Notes: a model not told the origin generated them from the letters alone. Positions 50,550-59,206 are shown, counted from the stretch's first letter. The stretch: DNA of 64,000 nucleotides from SHWB01 sp050246875 (GCA_050246875.1 JBFWVF010000001.1:493247-557246); one strand, 5' to 3'. Made by a program: numbers and translations.

Positions 50550-50646
50550 GCCCGGCTTCGTCCCCGAAGCTGTCACTTCCCGCGGCGCGGCGGCGCTCGC
50601 ATACTTGCTCGACCAAGGCGGCGCGGCCGCACGGGCGGGGGACAAC

Positions 50647-51075
50647 ATGAAAGCCTTCTTCGACGAATTCCGGCGTTTCGCCATGCGGGGCAACGTCATC
50701 GACCTGGCCGTCGGCGTCATCATTGGCGCCGCCTTCGGCAAGATCGTCGCGTCACTCGTCAGCGACGTCATCATGCCGCCGATCGGCCTGCTGATCGGCG
50801 GCATCGACTTCTCGGATTTCTACATCGTGCTGAAGGGGGCCGGCGGCTACGCCAGCCTTGCCGAGGCCCAGAAGGCCGGGGCGGTGACGCTCAACTACGG
50901 CCTGTTCGTCAACACCATCATCCAGTTCACCATCGTCGCGTTTGCCATCTTCATTGTGATCAAGCAGATCAACCGGCTGCAGCGCGAGGAGGAGAAGGCG
51001 CCGGCGGCACCTCCGCCGCCGCCGCGCCAGGAAGTCCTGCTCGCCGAAATCCGCGACATCCTCAAGGACAAGTAG
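50647..51075 (+). CDS. mscL: Large-conductance mechanosensitive channel protein MscL
   Basis: A 142-residue inner-membrane channel subunit. The N-terminal helix (FFDEFRRFAMRGNVIDLAVG) and the first transmembrane helix with VGVIIGAAFGKIV are the classic MscL signature; TM2 follows near residues 85-108, and the C-terminal cytoplasmic helix after a Pro-rich linker. It opens under membrane tension to release osmolytes on hypo-osmotic shock. A GGGGGA site precedes the ATG. The gene stands alone. Confidence 0.96.
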   Translation: MKAFFDEFRRFAMRGNVIDLAVGVIIGAAFGKIVASLVSDVIMPPIGLLIGGIDFSDFYIVLKGAGGYASLAEAQKAGAVTLNYGLFVNTIIQFTIVAFAIFIVIKQINRLQREEEKAPAAPPPPPRQEVLLAEIRDILKDK

Positions 51076-51172
51076 GCGGCCCGGCCGCCTGCGGCCGCGC
51101 GGCGCCGGAACCGCGCGGCGCGGCGACGCGTTTGTCAGGTGCATCCCGCTCCCCACACGGAGGGCCGGCACC

Positions 51173-51346
51173 ATGGCACGCTCTTTCAGGCTGTTCGCGA
51201 TCCTGCTGTTCGCCGCCTTCGTCGCCGGCTGCGGCCCGGTCGTCGGGGCCGGTGTCGGCGCGGTCGGCGGCGCCATCGTCGGCGGCCCCGTGGGCGCGGC
51301 GGTCGGCGGTGCCGGCGGCGCCCTGGTCGGCGGCGCCGTCGACTGA
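51173..51346 (+). CDS. Small glycine-zipper lipoprotein
   Basis: A 57-residue protein. It has an N-terminal lipoprotein signal peptide (basic start, hydrophobic core, lipobox FVAGC with Cys at residue 20) and a Gly/Ala/Val-rich remainder with GxxxG-type repeats (GAGVGAVGGAIVGG and later repeats), as in glycine-zipper outer-membrane lipoproteins and entericidin-like peptides. ACGGAGG lies upstream. It could be a membrane-stress lipoprotein or a toxin of the entericidin kind; the sequence does not decide. Confidence 0.75.
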   Translation: MARSFRLFAILLFAAFVAGCGPVVGAGVGAVGGAIVGGPVGAAVGGAGGALVGGAVD

Positions 51347-51348
51347 CG

Positions 51349-52203
51349 TCAGGCCGCCCGGCGCGCCTCGTGCCGGCGCATGAAGCCGGAGAAGACGCGC
51401 ACGATCTCCGGCTCCAGCGGGCCCCAGTCCTCGAACGGCACCACGACCACATCCTGGTCGGCGATCGGCAGTTCGTGCAGCTCGCTGCCCGGGATCAGCT
51501 TGTGCGCGGTGCGGCCGCTGGCGGAATTGTGAACCTTGTCGTTACCCGGGATGACGATCGTCGGCGTGCCCGCCAGCGTTGCCAGTTCGGCCTCGGTGAC
51601 GCCGAGCACCGGCTCGTGCGCGCGCTCGAGGAAATAGTCCCGCCAGCGCGTCATCACGGCGATGAAGGTCTTCGCGTCCATGTTCATCAGCATCTCGCGG
51701 TCGCCGGGATTCATCTCGATGCGCTCGCGGTACTGGTCGGTGGCGCAGACGGCGGCCATCCCGCCGTCCCGCGCCACGCGGATGAACTGGCCGTAGTAGT
51801 TCTCCGGCAGGCGCTCGGCGGCGAAGGCACCACCCGTCACGCGGAACAGCAGCAGGCCCAGCGTCGACGCCTTGTGGCGCAGGCCGAACAGGATCGATGT
51901 GCGGGCGCCCGAGGACGAGCCGCCGACGAAGGCCGGCAGGCCGCCGAGCTGGCGCAGAAGCTCGTGCAGGTCGTCGGCCCAGATGGCCTCCTCGACCTCC
52001 TGCCCGGCGATCGACATTTCCGAGGTGCCGGTGTTGCGGCGGTCGTGCAGCAGTACGCGGAAGCCCTCACCGGCCAGCTTGTTGGCCAACGGCACGAACT
52101 CGCGGTAGCTGCGCCGCCCGCCGGGCATCAGTGCCACGAACGGCCCGTGGGTGCCGATGATCTCGTAGTTGATCGTGAGGCCGTTGACCGTCGCCGTCGC
52201 CAT
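51349..52203 (-). CDS. Alpha/beta hydrolase
   Basis: A 284-residue alpha/beta hydrolase. The nucleophile motif is GGSSSG (near residue 92), a HDRRNTGTSE strand-turn lies near 54, and the late His region falls in the tail. The ATG is preceded by GGAGGA and is preferred to an ATG four codons upstream. Length and motifs fit a C-C hydrolase or esterase of the 3-oxoadipate enol-lactonase type. It is last in a minus-strand row with the dehydrogenase and the thioredoxin-like gene. Confidence 0.83.
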   Translation of the reverse strand: MATATVNGLTINYEIIGTHGPFVALMPGGRRSYREFVPLANKLAGEGFRVLLHDRRNTGTSEMSIAGQEVEEAIWADDLHELLRQLGGLPAFVGGSSSGARTSILFGLRHKASTLGLLLFRVTGGAFAAERLPENYYGQFIRVARDGGMAAVCATDQYRERIEMNPGDREMLMNMDAKTFIAVMTRWRDYFLERAHEPVLGVTEAELATLAGTPTIVIPGNDKVHNSASGRTAHKLIPGSELHELPIADQDVVVVPFEDWGPLEPEIVRVFSGFMRRHEARRAA

Positions 52204-52265
52204 GGCTTCCTCCATCTTCGCCGGTCCGGTCGAAGGGCGGCGCGCGGGAACCGTAAAGCAACCGT

Positions 52266-53333
52266 TCAGGCGGTGCCAATCGCCTCCGCGACGGCATCGC
52301 CCATGGCCCGCGTGCTCGCCGTGCCGCCCAGGTCGGGTGTCAGGACGCGCCCCGCGCCGATGACGCGGCCGACCGCCGCCTCAATGAGGCCGGCCGCCGC
52401 CGTGGCCGCGGGTTCCGACTTCTTCCGCCCGAGCCAGGCCAGCAGCATCTGCCCCGACATGATCATGGCGTAGGGATTGGCGATGCCGCGGCCGGCGATG
52501 TCGGGCGCCGAGCCGTGCGTTGCCTGCGCCATCGCCTGGGTCGCACCGACGCACAGGCCCGGGGCGAGGCCGAGGCCGCCGACCAGCCCCGCGCCGATAT
52601 CGCTCAGGATGTCGCCGAACTGGTTGGTGGTGACGACCACATCGTACTGCTGCGGCGCCATCACCAGCTTCATGGCGATGGTGTCAATCATCGCCTCCTC
52701 GAAGGCGACGTCGGGATACTCGGCGGCGACCTTGCGGCATTCCTCGGCGAACATGCCGCAGGCGAGGCGGTAGACGGGCTCCTTGTGGGCTGCCGTCACC
52801 TTGCGGCGCGTGCGCGTGCGCGCCAGCTCGAACGCCTCGCGCGCCACCCGGTTCGCCCCCTTGCGGGTGATGACACGGCTGGCGATGGTTATGTCGTCGT
52901 TGGGCCGGTACTCGGGGTAGCCGCCGACCACGGTGCCGCTATCGAGCATGCCCTCGCTCAGTTCGCGCACGAACACGATGTCGACGCCCGGGTGCACGGC
53001 GGGCAGCGGCGCCCGGTGCCGCGACGGCCGCAGCGCGGCGAACAGCTCGAAGCGCTTGCGCACCGGCGGCATGATCCATGTCGCGTCGCCGCGCGGATAG
53101 GCGGCGTGGCCCACCGGCCCCATCACCCAGCCGTCGAGTGCGCGCAACGCGACATCGGTGACGTCCGGCAGCGTGTTGCCGTGCAGTTCATGGCCGCGCC
53201 GGCCGATCGGCAGCGGGTGCCAGTCGATGTCGAGCCCGGTGCGCGCGGCGGCGGCGCGCATCGCCTTGACGCATTCCGGGACGACCTCGAGGCCGATGTC
53301 GTCGCCGTCGAGGATGCCGATCCTGAGTGTCAC
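52266..53333 (-). CDS. Isocitrate/isopropylmalate dehydrogenase family protein
   Basis: A 355-residue NAD(P)-dependent decarboxylating dehydrogenase with GTG start after GGGAGGG. The N-terminal GILDGDDIGLEVVPE strand replaces the usual GDGIG motif with GDDIG; DGWVMGPVG, and the catalytic region with MIDTIAMKLVM, are present near residue 215. The C-terminal GSAPDIAGRGIANP motif is intact. Family members act on isopropylmalate, tartrate, homoisocitrate or related 2-hydroxy acids. It follows the thioredoxin-like gene by 41 bases. Confidence 0.88.
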   Translation of the reverse strand: MTLRIGILDGDDIGLEVVPECVKAMRAAAARTGLDIDWHPLPIGRRGHELHGNTLPDVTDVALRALDGWVMGPVGHAAYPRGDATWIMPPVRKRFELFAALRPSRHRAPLPAVHPGVDIVFVRELSEGMLDSGTVVGGYPEYRPNDDITIASRVITRKGANRVAREAFELARTRTRRKVTAAHKEPVYRLACGMFAEECRKVAAEYPDVAFEEAMIDTIAMKLVMAPQQYDVVVTTNQFGDILSDIGAGLVGGLGLAPGLCVGATQAMAQATHGSAPDIAGRGIANPYAMIMSGQMLLAWLGRKKSEPAATAAAGLIEAAVGRVIGAGRVLTPDLGGTASTRAMGDAVAEAIGTA

Positions 53334-53374
53334 GCTCCGCCCTCCCCCCGGGTGGCGCCCGTTCGCCCGCTATT

Positions 53375-54481
53375 TCATTGCGGCAGGCCGTCCATGTCCA
53401 CGGGCGGATAGAAGCCGCCGGGCTCCGTAGCGTCGATGCGGGCGAAGAACTCGGCATGCGAGGCGAGGCCGCGCGCGTTCTTCGCCGCCGTCTGGCGCCA
53501 GATGGTCCACGACCGCGGATGCAGTTCGCGCGCGCGTTCGACGGGGCCCGCGGCCTCGTCCGTGCGTCCGCGGCGCAGCAGGGCCTGCGCCAGGCGGAAC
53601 AGCACATGCGCCTCCTCGACGCGCGCGTCCGGCAATGCCACACGAGCGCGGACGACATCCGGCGCGAGCGCGTGGCGACTGTCCGAGCCTTTTTCCACCC
53701 AGTCGCGGATGGCATCGACATAGGCGCGGCGAAGGGCCGTGTTGCGCGCCACGACCTCCGGCGCCATCGCGCCGGTGGAGCGGTCGAGTCCGTCGCGGAA
53801 TCCTTCCGTCACGCCGGCGATCTCTACCGAGCGCACGACGTGGCCCGCCTCGTCGATCCAGACGGCCTGCGGCACGTTGACCATGTTGAACAGGCCGGCG
53901 ACGACGTGATCGCGGTCGATCAGGCTGACATGCGTCGGCTTCGCGCCCTCGATGAACGGGCGCGCGGCTTCCCGGTCGGCATCCATCGCCACGGTGACGA
54001 CCATGAAGCCACGGTCCTTCAGGCTTTCGTAAAGGTCCTGCCACACGGACAGGTCGTTACGGCAGCCTCACCAGGATGCCCAGGTGACGAGGAACACCTT
54101 GCGGCCGCGCTGGTCCGACAGGGCGTGCAGGTCGCCGGCCAGGTCGGGCAGGGTGAAGTCGGGCGCCTGGAGCGACAGCAGTTCGTCGGCGCGCTCGCGC
54201 GCATTGGCGCCGAAGACCCAGATGTCACCCTGCGTGCTGCGCGCCCACGGCCGCTCGGTCAGGCGCCAGAAGGCGGCCAGGTTGACCATGCCGTCGCGTA
54301 CGAAGGCCGCCTCGCGGCCGCGCGGCACCGGCACGCACAGGGCGTCCCGGCACAGCCCCTCCGGCTTCAGCGTCCAGCCGACCGTGCGCGGCAGACTGTC
54401 TGCCGGCACCCAGAGGTCATCGCCCGCGGCATGCGCCGCCTCGATCTCGTGTTCGCCGTCGCCGGCGACGATCGTCACCAT
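53375..54481 (-). CDS. Thioredoxin/TlpA-like redoxin, candidate selenoprotein read through an in-frame UGA
   Basis: One frame is open across two parts separated only by UGA at 54070-54068. Part 1 (137 residues) ends in FLVTWASW; the codons after the UGA read GCRNDLSVWQDL. In TlpA/ResA-like redoxins this is the redox-active turn, where Cys is expected at the UGA position, so the natural reading is WASW-Sec-GC with Sec at residue 138 of 368. Upstream is a family-typical APDFTLPDLAGDL start of the redoxin domain (from about 107), downstream the MVVTVAMDA strand and VPQAVWID cis-Pro loop, then a helical TPR-like tail. GGGAGGG precedes the ATG. A hairpin follows the UGA. The alternatives are a nonsense mutation or a sequencing error. 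Confidence 0.78.
54038..54070 (-). promoter_or_regulatory. Candidate bacterial SECIS element after the UGA
   Basis: Starting 2 bases after the UGA, CUGCCGUA can pair with UGUGGCAG (8 pairs, two of them G-U), then a bulged A and two more G-C pairs close a 7-base apical loop ACCUGUC about 14-20 bases after the UGA. Loop position and the GU in the loop fit bacterial SECIS elements, which SelB reads. Sequence-specific SelB binding cannot be judged by eye. Confidence 0.5.
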
Positions 54482-54561
54482 CCGTCCCTCCCGCCAGCGG
54501 GCATCCGGCCCGCGGCGGAAAGTCTAGCGCGAACGGCGCGCGGCCGCCTATGCGTCGGCGC

Positions 54562-54993
54562 TCAGAAGCCCCACGGGCAGGACGTGACGATCGAGCGGAA
54601 CAGCGGCTCGAGACCAAGGGCCGGTCCCATGTCGATGCCATGCTCTTCGAGGAAGCGGTCCTGGGCGTCGTAGGCCACCGCTTCCAGTTCGCCGCGGCAG
54701 GCATACGCCTTGCCGGCCGCTTCCTGCATGTGGTGGACGATCTCGTGCAGCAGGATCGAGACATGGACGATGTCGTCTCGGTTCCAGCCCTCGCGCAGGC
54801 GGATCGTCCGCTCGCGCAGGTCGTAGACAGCAAGCACCTCGGACTCGCCCGCACGGGCGCCGGGCGCCTCACCGTGAATGCGGGCGTAGAGGGTCGCGGG
54901 GGTTTCGATGGCGATTTCGGGTAGCGTGGCTGCCGGCGGCAGGCCCGTGACCGGGGCCGCCCAGAGCATCAGGGCAACGATCAGTTCGGACAT
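54562..54993 (-). CDS. DUF6647 family protein, putative exported zinc peptidase-like
   Basis: A 143-residue protein with a Sec-like N-terminus (MSELIVALMLWAAPVTG) and the motif LLHEIVHHMQ, a perfect HExxH zinc-peptidase core, near residue 85. Two Cys (YACRGELEA and SCPWGF) flank it. The ATG with GGGAG upstream is preferred to a longer start. The gene belongs by look to the DUF6647 group; proteolysis is not demonstrated. It lies 80 bases upstream of the thioredoxin-like gene on the same strand and behind a large palindrome. Confidence 0.72.
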   Translation of the reverse strand: MSELIVALMLWAAPVTGLPPAATLPEIAIETPATLYARIHGEAPGARAGESEVLAVYDLRERTIRLREGWNRDDIVHVSILLHEIVHHMQEAAGKAYACRGELEAVAYDAQDRFLEEHGIDMGPALGLEPLFRSIVTSCPWGF

Positions 54994-55148
54994 CAGAATC
55001 TCCCTTCCGAAGTGAAGGAAAATTCCTCCCAAACCTTTGTTATTATTGCCGTTCCCTACCCGATACGGACTTCTGTCGCCTCCTGCGGGCGCGGCCGCGC
55101 CGCGCTCATGGAACGAAGCCTAGACCCGATTTATTGTGCGCTGCAACA

Positions 55149-55173
55149 TTTAAGACAGTGTGACTGTCTTAAA
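55149..55173. promoter_or_regulatory. AT-rich 10-bp inverted repeat
   Basis: TTTAAGACAG and CTGTCTTAAA form perfect arms around TGTGA. The site lies about 155 bases upstream of the DUF6647 start and 45 bases past the FAH gene's stop. No T-run follows on either strand, and the low GC content is unusual here, so an operator for a TetR- or MarR-like regulator is more likely than a terminator. Confidence 0.5.
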
Positions 55174-55217
55174 AAGCACATGGCTGCCATTCGGCCGCAA
55201 TGCCGCGCCGCCGGTGG

Positions 55218-56078
55218 TCAGGCGCCTTCCTGGCCGATCGGATTGACCAGCGTGCCCACCTTCTCGATCGCGATCTCGCAGGTATCGCCCGGCTTCATCC
55301 AGTTGGGCGGCTTGCGCGCCAGCGCGACGCCGGCGCAGGTGCCGGTGGCAATGACGTCGCCGGGCCCCAGCGGCTGGAAGGTCGAGATGTAGGAAATCAG
55401 GGTCACGATATCGAAGATCATGTCGCGGGTGTTGGCGTGCTGCAGCACCTTGCCGTTCACCCGGGTGGCGATGTCGAGCGCCTGCGGGTCGCCGACCTCG
55501 TCGGGCGTCACCATCGCCGGGCCGAAGCCGCCGGTGGCGGCGAAGTTCTTTCCCGGCGTCACCTGGTGGGTATGGAACTGCCAGTCGCGCACGCTGGCGT
55601 CGTTGAAGCAGGAATAGCCGGCGACGTATGACAGCGCCTCGGCCTTCGCGATGTGCCGTCCCGGCCGGCCGATGATCACCGCCAGCTCGCACTCGTAGTC
55701 GAGGTGATCGGAGACGCGCGGACGCAGGATCGGCTCGCCGTGGCCAACCAGCGTCGCCGCAGTACGGATGAACAGCGGCGGGTGCTCGGTGCGCGTGCGC
55801 GTCACGCCCGCCGCCGCCGCCTCGGCCAGGTGGTCGGCGTAGTTGGTGCCGGCGCAGAAGATCTTGTCCGGGTCGGGAATGACCGGCAGGAGGCGCACAT
55901 CGGCCTCGCCATGGTCGGGACGGCTGTTGACGAACGCCCGCGCTTCCTCGACGCGGCCCGCCGCGATCATGCCGCGCAGCGAGCGCACGCCGATGCGGGC
56001 CGTGAGGTCGACGATGCCGCCGCCGACGGCGAGCCCGACGCGCGCTCCGGCGCCCGCATCGAAAGTCATCAGTCGCAT
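55218..56078 (-). CDS. Fumarylacetoacetate hydrolase family protein
   Basis: A 286-residue FAH-fold enzyme. The N-terminal cap leads into KIFCAGTNYADHLAE (near residue 78), metal ligands in YECELAVIIG and SCFNDASVRDW, and the C-terminal GPGDVIATGTCAGV motif. ATG with GGGAGG upstream; the longer upstream frame is antisense to the following gene. Members decarboxylate, hydrate or hydrolyse 2-oxo acid intermediates of aromatic catabolism. It is divergent from a second FAH gene with 186 bases between. Confidence 0.9.
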   Translation of the reverse strand: MRLMTFDAGAGARVGLAVGGGIVDLTARIGVRSLRGMIAAGRVEEARAFVNSRPDHGEADVRLLPVIPDPDKIFCAGTNYADHLAEAAAAGVTRTRTEHPPLFIRTAATLVGHGEPILRPRVSDHLDYECELAVIIGRPGRHIAKAEALSYVAGYSCFNDASVRDWQFHTHQVTPGKNFAATGGFGPAMVTPDEVGDPQALDIATRVNGKVLQHANTRDMIFDIVTLISYISTFQPLGPGDVIATGTCAGVALARKPPNWMKPGDTCEIAIEKVGTLVNPIGQEGA

Positions 56079-56264
56079 CGTCCGTTCCTCCCGCTTCGCA
56101 TGTTCTTGGCGCGCAGTGTGCCGCTGCCGCGCGGCGGCGTCACCTGCGGCGGTCGCGGGTGGGACGCGATGGGCGGCCCCATCCTTGGCCGCCCGCACCC
56201 GCCATCCTAGAATGACGCCACATGCCGCCCGCCGAACACGGCGCCGGCGCACTGGGGGAACGCG

Positions 56265-57203
56265 ATGAAGATCCTGTATTTCGACGATTTCCGGCTGGGC
56301 ATCCTGCGCGGCGACCAGGTGGTCGACGTCAGCGCCGAGGTGCAGGACATTCCGCATACCGGCCCGGGCGACCTGATGAACGGCCTGATCGCGCGCTTCG
56401 ACAGCTACCGCGCGAAGCTGGAGAAGGCCGCGGCTGCCGGCAAGGGCATTCCCCTCGCCAGTGTGCGAATCCGCCCGCCCCTGCCGCGCCCCGGCAACAT
56501 CGACTGCATGGCCGTCAACTACATGGAGAACGGCACGCTGCCCGAGCCGGCACCGATCAACGCCTTCCACAAGGCGACGAACGCCGTCATCGGCCACGGC
56601 GACACGATGGTGCTGCCCGACATCCCGGCGCAGATCTTCGAGGGCGAGGCCGAACTCGGCCTCGTCATCGGCAAGCGGGCAACGAATGTCAGCGAAGCCG
56701 ACGCGATGAAGTACGTCTTCGGCTACTTCAACTTCATCGACGGCTCGGCGCGCGGCATGCCGCCGGCCAACAACGTGTTCTTCCAGGCCAAGTCGCGCGA
56801 CACCTTCGCGCCGATCGGTCCCTACCTGGTCACGGCCGACGAGGTGCCGAACCCGCAGAAACTGGCTGTCAAGCTGACGGTCAACGGCATCGTCAAGCAG
56901 GACTTCAACACCGACGACATGGCGCACAAGATTCCGCGCTGCATCGCCTGGGCAAGCTCGATCCATACGCTGGAGCCGGGCGACATCCTCGCCACCGGCA
57001 CCAACCATCGCGGCCTCAACGCCTTCCAGGACGGCGACAAGGTCGAGCTGGAGGTGGAAGGGCTCGGACGGCTGCAGATCAACGTGCGCGACGACCTCAA
57101 GCGCACCTGGGGCCGCGACACCCGCTTCGAGCACAAGCAGAAGGGCCTCGACGGCGCCTACACGCCGCAGCTCACCGGCAAGTACGCGCAGGCGAAGAAG
57201 TAG
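56265..57203 (+). CDS. Fumarylacetoacetate hydrolase family protein (paralog)
   Basis: A 312-residue FAH-fold protein, diverged from its neighbour. The core is read in IDCMAVNYMENG (near residue 87), EGEAELGLVIG (metal ligands near 127) and FNFIDGSARGMP, with LEPGDILATGTNHRG near 245. GGGGGAACGCG precedes the ATG. In place of the usual GTNYxxH it has VNYMEN, so the catalytic His position is altered. It converges with a GST gene 9 bases later. Confidence 0.88.
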   Translation: MKILYFDDFRLGILRGDQVVDVSAEVQDIPHTGPGDLMNGLIARFDSYRAKLEKAAAAGKGIPLASVRIRPPLPRPGNIDCMAVNYMENGTLPEPAPINAFHKATNAVIGHGDTMVLPDIPAQIFEGEAELGLVIGKRATNVSEADAMKYVFGYFNFIDGSARGMPPANNVFFQAKSRDTFAPIGPYLVTADEVPNPQKLAVKLTVNGIVKQDFNTDDMAHKIPRCIAWASSIHTLEPGDILATGTNHRGLNAFQDGDKVELEVEGLGRLQINVRDDLKRTWGRDTRFEHKQKGLDGAYTPQLTGKYAQAKK

Positions 57204-57212
57204 GGCAACGGC

Positions 57213-57884
57213 TCAGCGGAACGCCGCGGCGATGGCCCCGCCGCGGCGCCGGACGCTGGCGGCGAACAACGCGTCGAAGCCGTCCGGCGTCGTTCGGAGC
57301 AGGGCCGGCTGCGCGCGCAGGCGTCCTACGTAGTCACGCACGCGCGGCAGATCGGCGACGAGAGCCGGTAGCGCACCGAGCCGCACCAGCGCGTCGTAAC
57401 GCACCGTCCACGGTGCGTTACGCGCGTCGGCCAGTGTCATCGCCCGCCCGGCCGCCGGCGCCGGCCAGTCGGCGAGGCCACGATCGAGCATCGCCAGACG
57501 GCGCGCGAACATGTCCGTCGCGGCGGCGAGTCGCGCGGCGTCGGGTGCCATGTAGACATCGGCCAGGCCGGAGACAGTTTCGCCGGCCACCTGGGTCCAC
57601 GCGCGGTGGCGTGCGCGCTGCACTGGATCGGGTGGCAGCAAACGGGGCTCGTAGGCTTCCTCGAGGTACTCGACGATAGCCGCCGACTCGCCGAGCATCG
57701 TGCCGTCCGGCAGACGCAGCGCCGGCACGCGGCCCGTCGGCACCTGTTCGACGAACCATTGCGGCTTGTTCGCGAGGTCGACGAGCCTCGCCTCGTAGGC
57801 GACGCCCTTCTCTTCCATCACGATCATCGGGTACTGCGCATAAGGCGACAGCCCGGTGCCGAGCAGGACCAGCGGCGCGCTCAT
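57213..57884 (-). CDS. Glutathione S-transferase family protein
   Basis: A 223-residue GST-fold protein. The thioredoxin-like N-terminal half ends with the cis-Pro and ESAAIVEYLEEAY motif near residue 67, and a helical C-terminal half follows. The first strand VLLGTGLSPYAQYPMIV holds the probable Ser/Tyr that activates glutathione. Its ATG overlaps the stop of the upstream GST gene by 4 bases. Possible maleylacetoacetate-isomerase or detoxification role next to the FAH genes. Confidence 0.85.
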   Translation of the reverse strand: MSAPLVLLGTGLSPYAQYPMIVMEEKGVAYEARLVDLANKPQWFVEQVPTGRVPALRLPDGTMLGESAAIVEYLEEAYEPRLLPPDPVQRARHRAWTQVAGETVSGLADVYMAPDAARLAAATDMFARRLAMLDRGLADWPAPAAGRAMTLADARNAPWTVRYDALVRLGALPALVADLPRVRDYVGRLRAQPALLRTTPDGFDALFAASVRRRGGAIAAAFR

Positions 57885-58600
57885 GCCACACCGCCGCGCG
57901 CGGCCGGCCCGGCCGATTTCGCGCCGAAAAGATTGCTCTTCTGGTCCTCGGTCAGTGTCGCCGGCGTGTAGTAGCGCAGATCGTCGCGGACCGCCCAGCC
58001 ACGTGCCACGGCCGGGCGTGCGCGCATGCGCTCGATCCAGCGCGCGACGTTGGGAAAGGCCGCAATATCCTGCTTGAGCTGCTGATGGTAGGTCGCCCAG
58101 GGCCAGCTCTGGATATCGGCGATGGTATATTCGTCGAGCAGCCAGTCACGGCCGGCCAGCTGCCGGTCGAGGATGCCGAAGATGCGCTTGACCTCGCGGT
58201 CATAGCGCTCGAGCGCGTAGGGAATGCGCTCGGGCGCGTAGGTAATGAAGTGATTGGCGGTACCGAACACCGGCCCCTGGTTGGCAGCCTGCCAGTAGAC
58301 CCACTGGATCACGCGGGCGCGCTCACGCGGCGCGCGCGGCAGAAAGCGGCCATGCTTGTCGGCCAGATATTCGAGGATCGCACCGGACTCGAAGACCGAT
58401 ACCGGCGCGCCGCCATCCGCCGGTCGATGATCGACGATCGCCGGCACCTTGTTGCCCGGGCTGATGGCGAGAAATGCGGGTTCGAACTGTCCGCCCCGGG
58501 CGATGTCGACCGGCACGATGGTGTAGGGCACGCCAAGCTCCTCGAGCAGGATCGTGACCTTCTTCCCGTTCGGCGTCGGCCAGTAATGGATGTCGATCAT
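57881..58600 (-). CDS. Glutathione S-transferase family protein (YfcG/GstB-like)
   Basis: A 239-residue GST with an N-terminal IHYWPTPNGKKVTILLEEL motif (YfcG/Ure2-like subgroup, which has an Asn or Thr instead of Tyr at the active site), SPGNKVPAI with cis-Pro near residue 52, and ESGAILEYLADK near 76. The ATG at MIDIHYW is chosen because GGAG lies 7 bases upstream; an ATG five codons earlier is possible. YfcG-type members have disulfide reductase activity. Coupled to the second GST gene. Confidence 0.86.
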   Translation of the reverse strand: MIDIHYWPTPNGKKVTILLEELGVPYTIVPVDIARGGQFEPAFLAISPGNKVPAIVDHRPADGGAPVSVFESGAILEYLADKHGRFLPRAPRERARVIQWVYWQAANQGPVFGTANHFITYAPERIPYALERYDREVKRIFGILDRQLAGRDWLLDEYTIADIQSWPWATYHQQLKQDIAAFPNVARWIERMRARPAVARGWAVRDDLRYYTPATLTEDQKSNLFGAKSAGPAARGGVA

Positions 58601-58726
58601 CGCGCGCTCCGACATGAGATGGCGGGCGATGCTATCGGCGCGTAGATGGCGACGCCAGTGGGCCGCGGGGCCGTAGCCGCATGCGGTGCGCGCGGGGATC
58701 GACGTCGAGGACTCGTGCCGGACGTC

Positions 58727-59206
58727 CTACCTCAGGGCGAGCGCGAAGGTCAGGGCGGCGAGCAGCGAGGCCGCCGTCCGCACGTGGTTCCACGCCGTCC
58801 AGACCGCCAGGTAACGCTGCCAGAGGGCGGCGCCGTCCACCGTGTCGGCGCGGGCGCGGGCGAGCGCATTGTTGAGTGGCACGTTGAACGCCACCGTGAC
58901 GCCGATGCAGCCGAACAGGTAGAGGACTGCGCCCGCGGTTACGGTGTCGGCGTCCGCGCCGCCACCGCCCAGCAGCGTCCAGCCGGCAAGCCCCGCCGAC
59001 AGCAGCGCGGTGCCGAAGAAGGCGGCGAGAAACCACGCATTGATGACCGTCACGTTGATCGCCTGCATGGCGGCGATGCCGCCTTCGGGCGCGACGCGGG
59101 CCAGTGCCCGCATGATGAAGGTCGAGAACGCGAAGAAGATGCCGCTCACGAGCGCGCAGCCCAGCACGGCCGCGACAAGCAATGCGTCGAGCCAGCCATC
59201 AATCAT
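58727..59206 (-). CDS. DUF1772 / anthrone oxygenase family membrane protein
   Basis: A 159-residue membrane protein with four predicted helices (about residues 5-27, 50-75, 80-100 and 135-157) and the NVPLNNALA motif near 112 typical of DUF1772. Some relatives are anthrone oxygenases; others have no known function. GGGGG lies 8 bases upstream of the ATG. It is 22 bases downstream of a VOC gene and 126 bases upstream of the GST pair on the same strand. Confidence 0.83.
   Translation of the reverse strand: MIDGWLDALLVAAVLGCALVSGIFFAFSTFIMRALARVAPEGGIAAMQAINVTVINAWFLAAFFGTALLSAGLAGWTLLGGGGADADTVTAGAVLYLFGCIGVTVAFNVPLNNALARARADTVDGAALWQRYLAVWTAWNHVRTAASLLAALTFALALR

Noticed and set aside
54068..54070. 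Simple frameshift or pseudogene of the thioredoxin-like gene
   Set aside because: No base needs to be added or removed: both parts are in the same frame and the stop is a UGA at the redox position; a pseudogene cannot be fully excluded, but selenocysteine is better supported.
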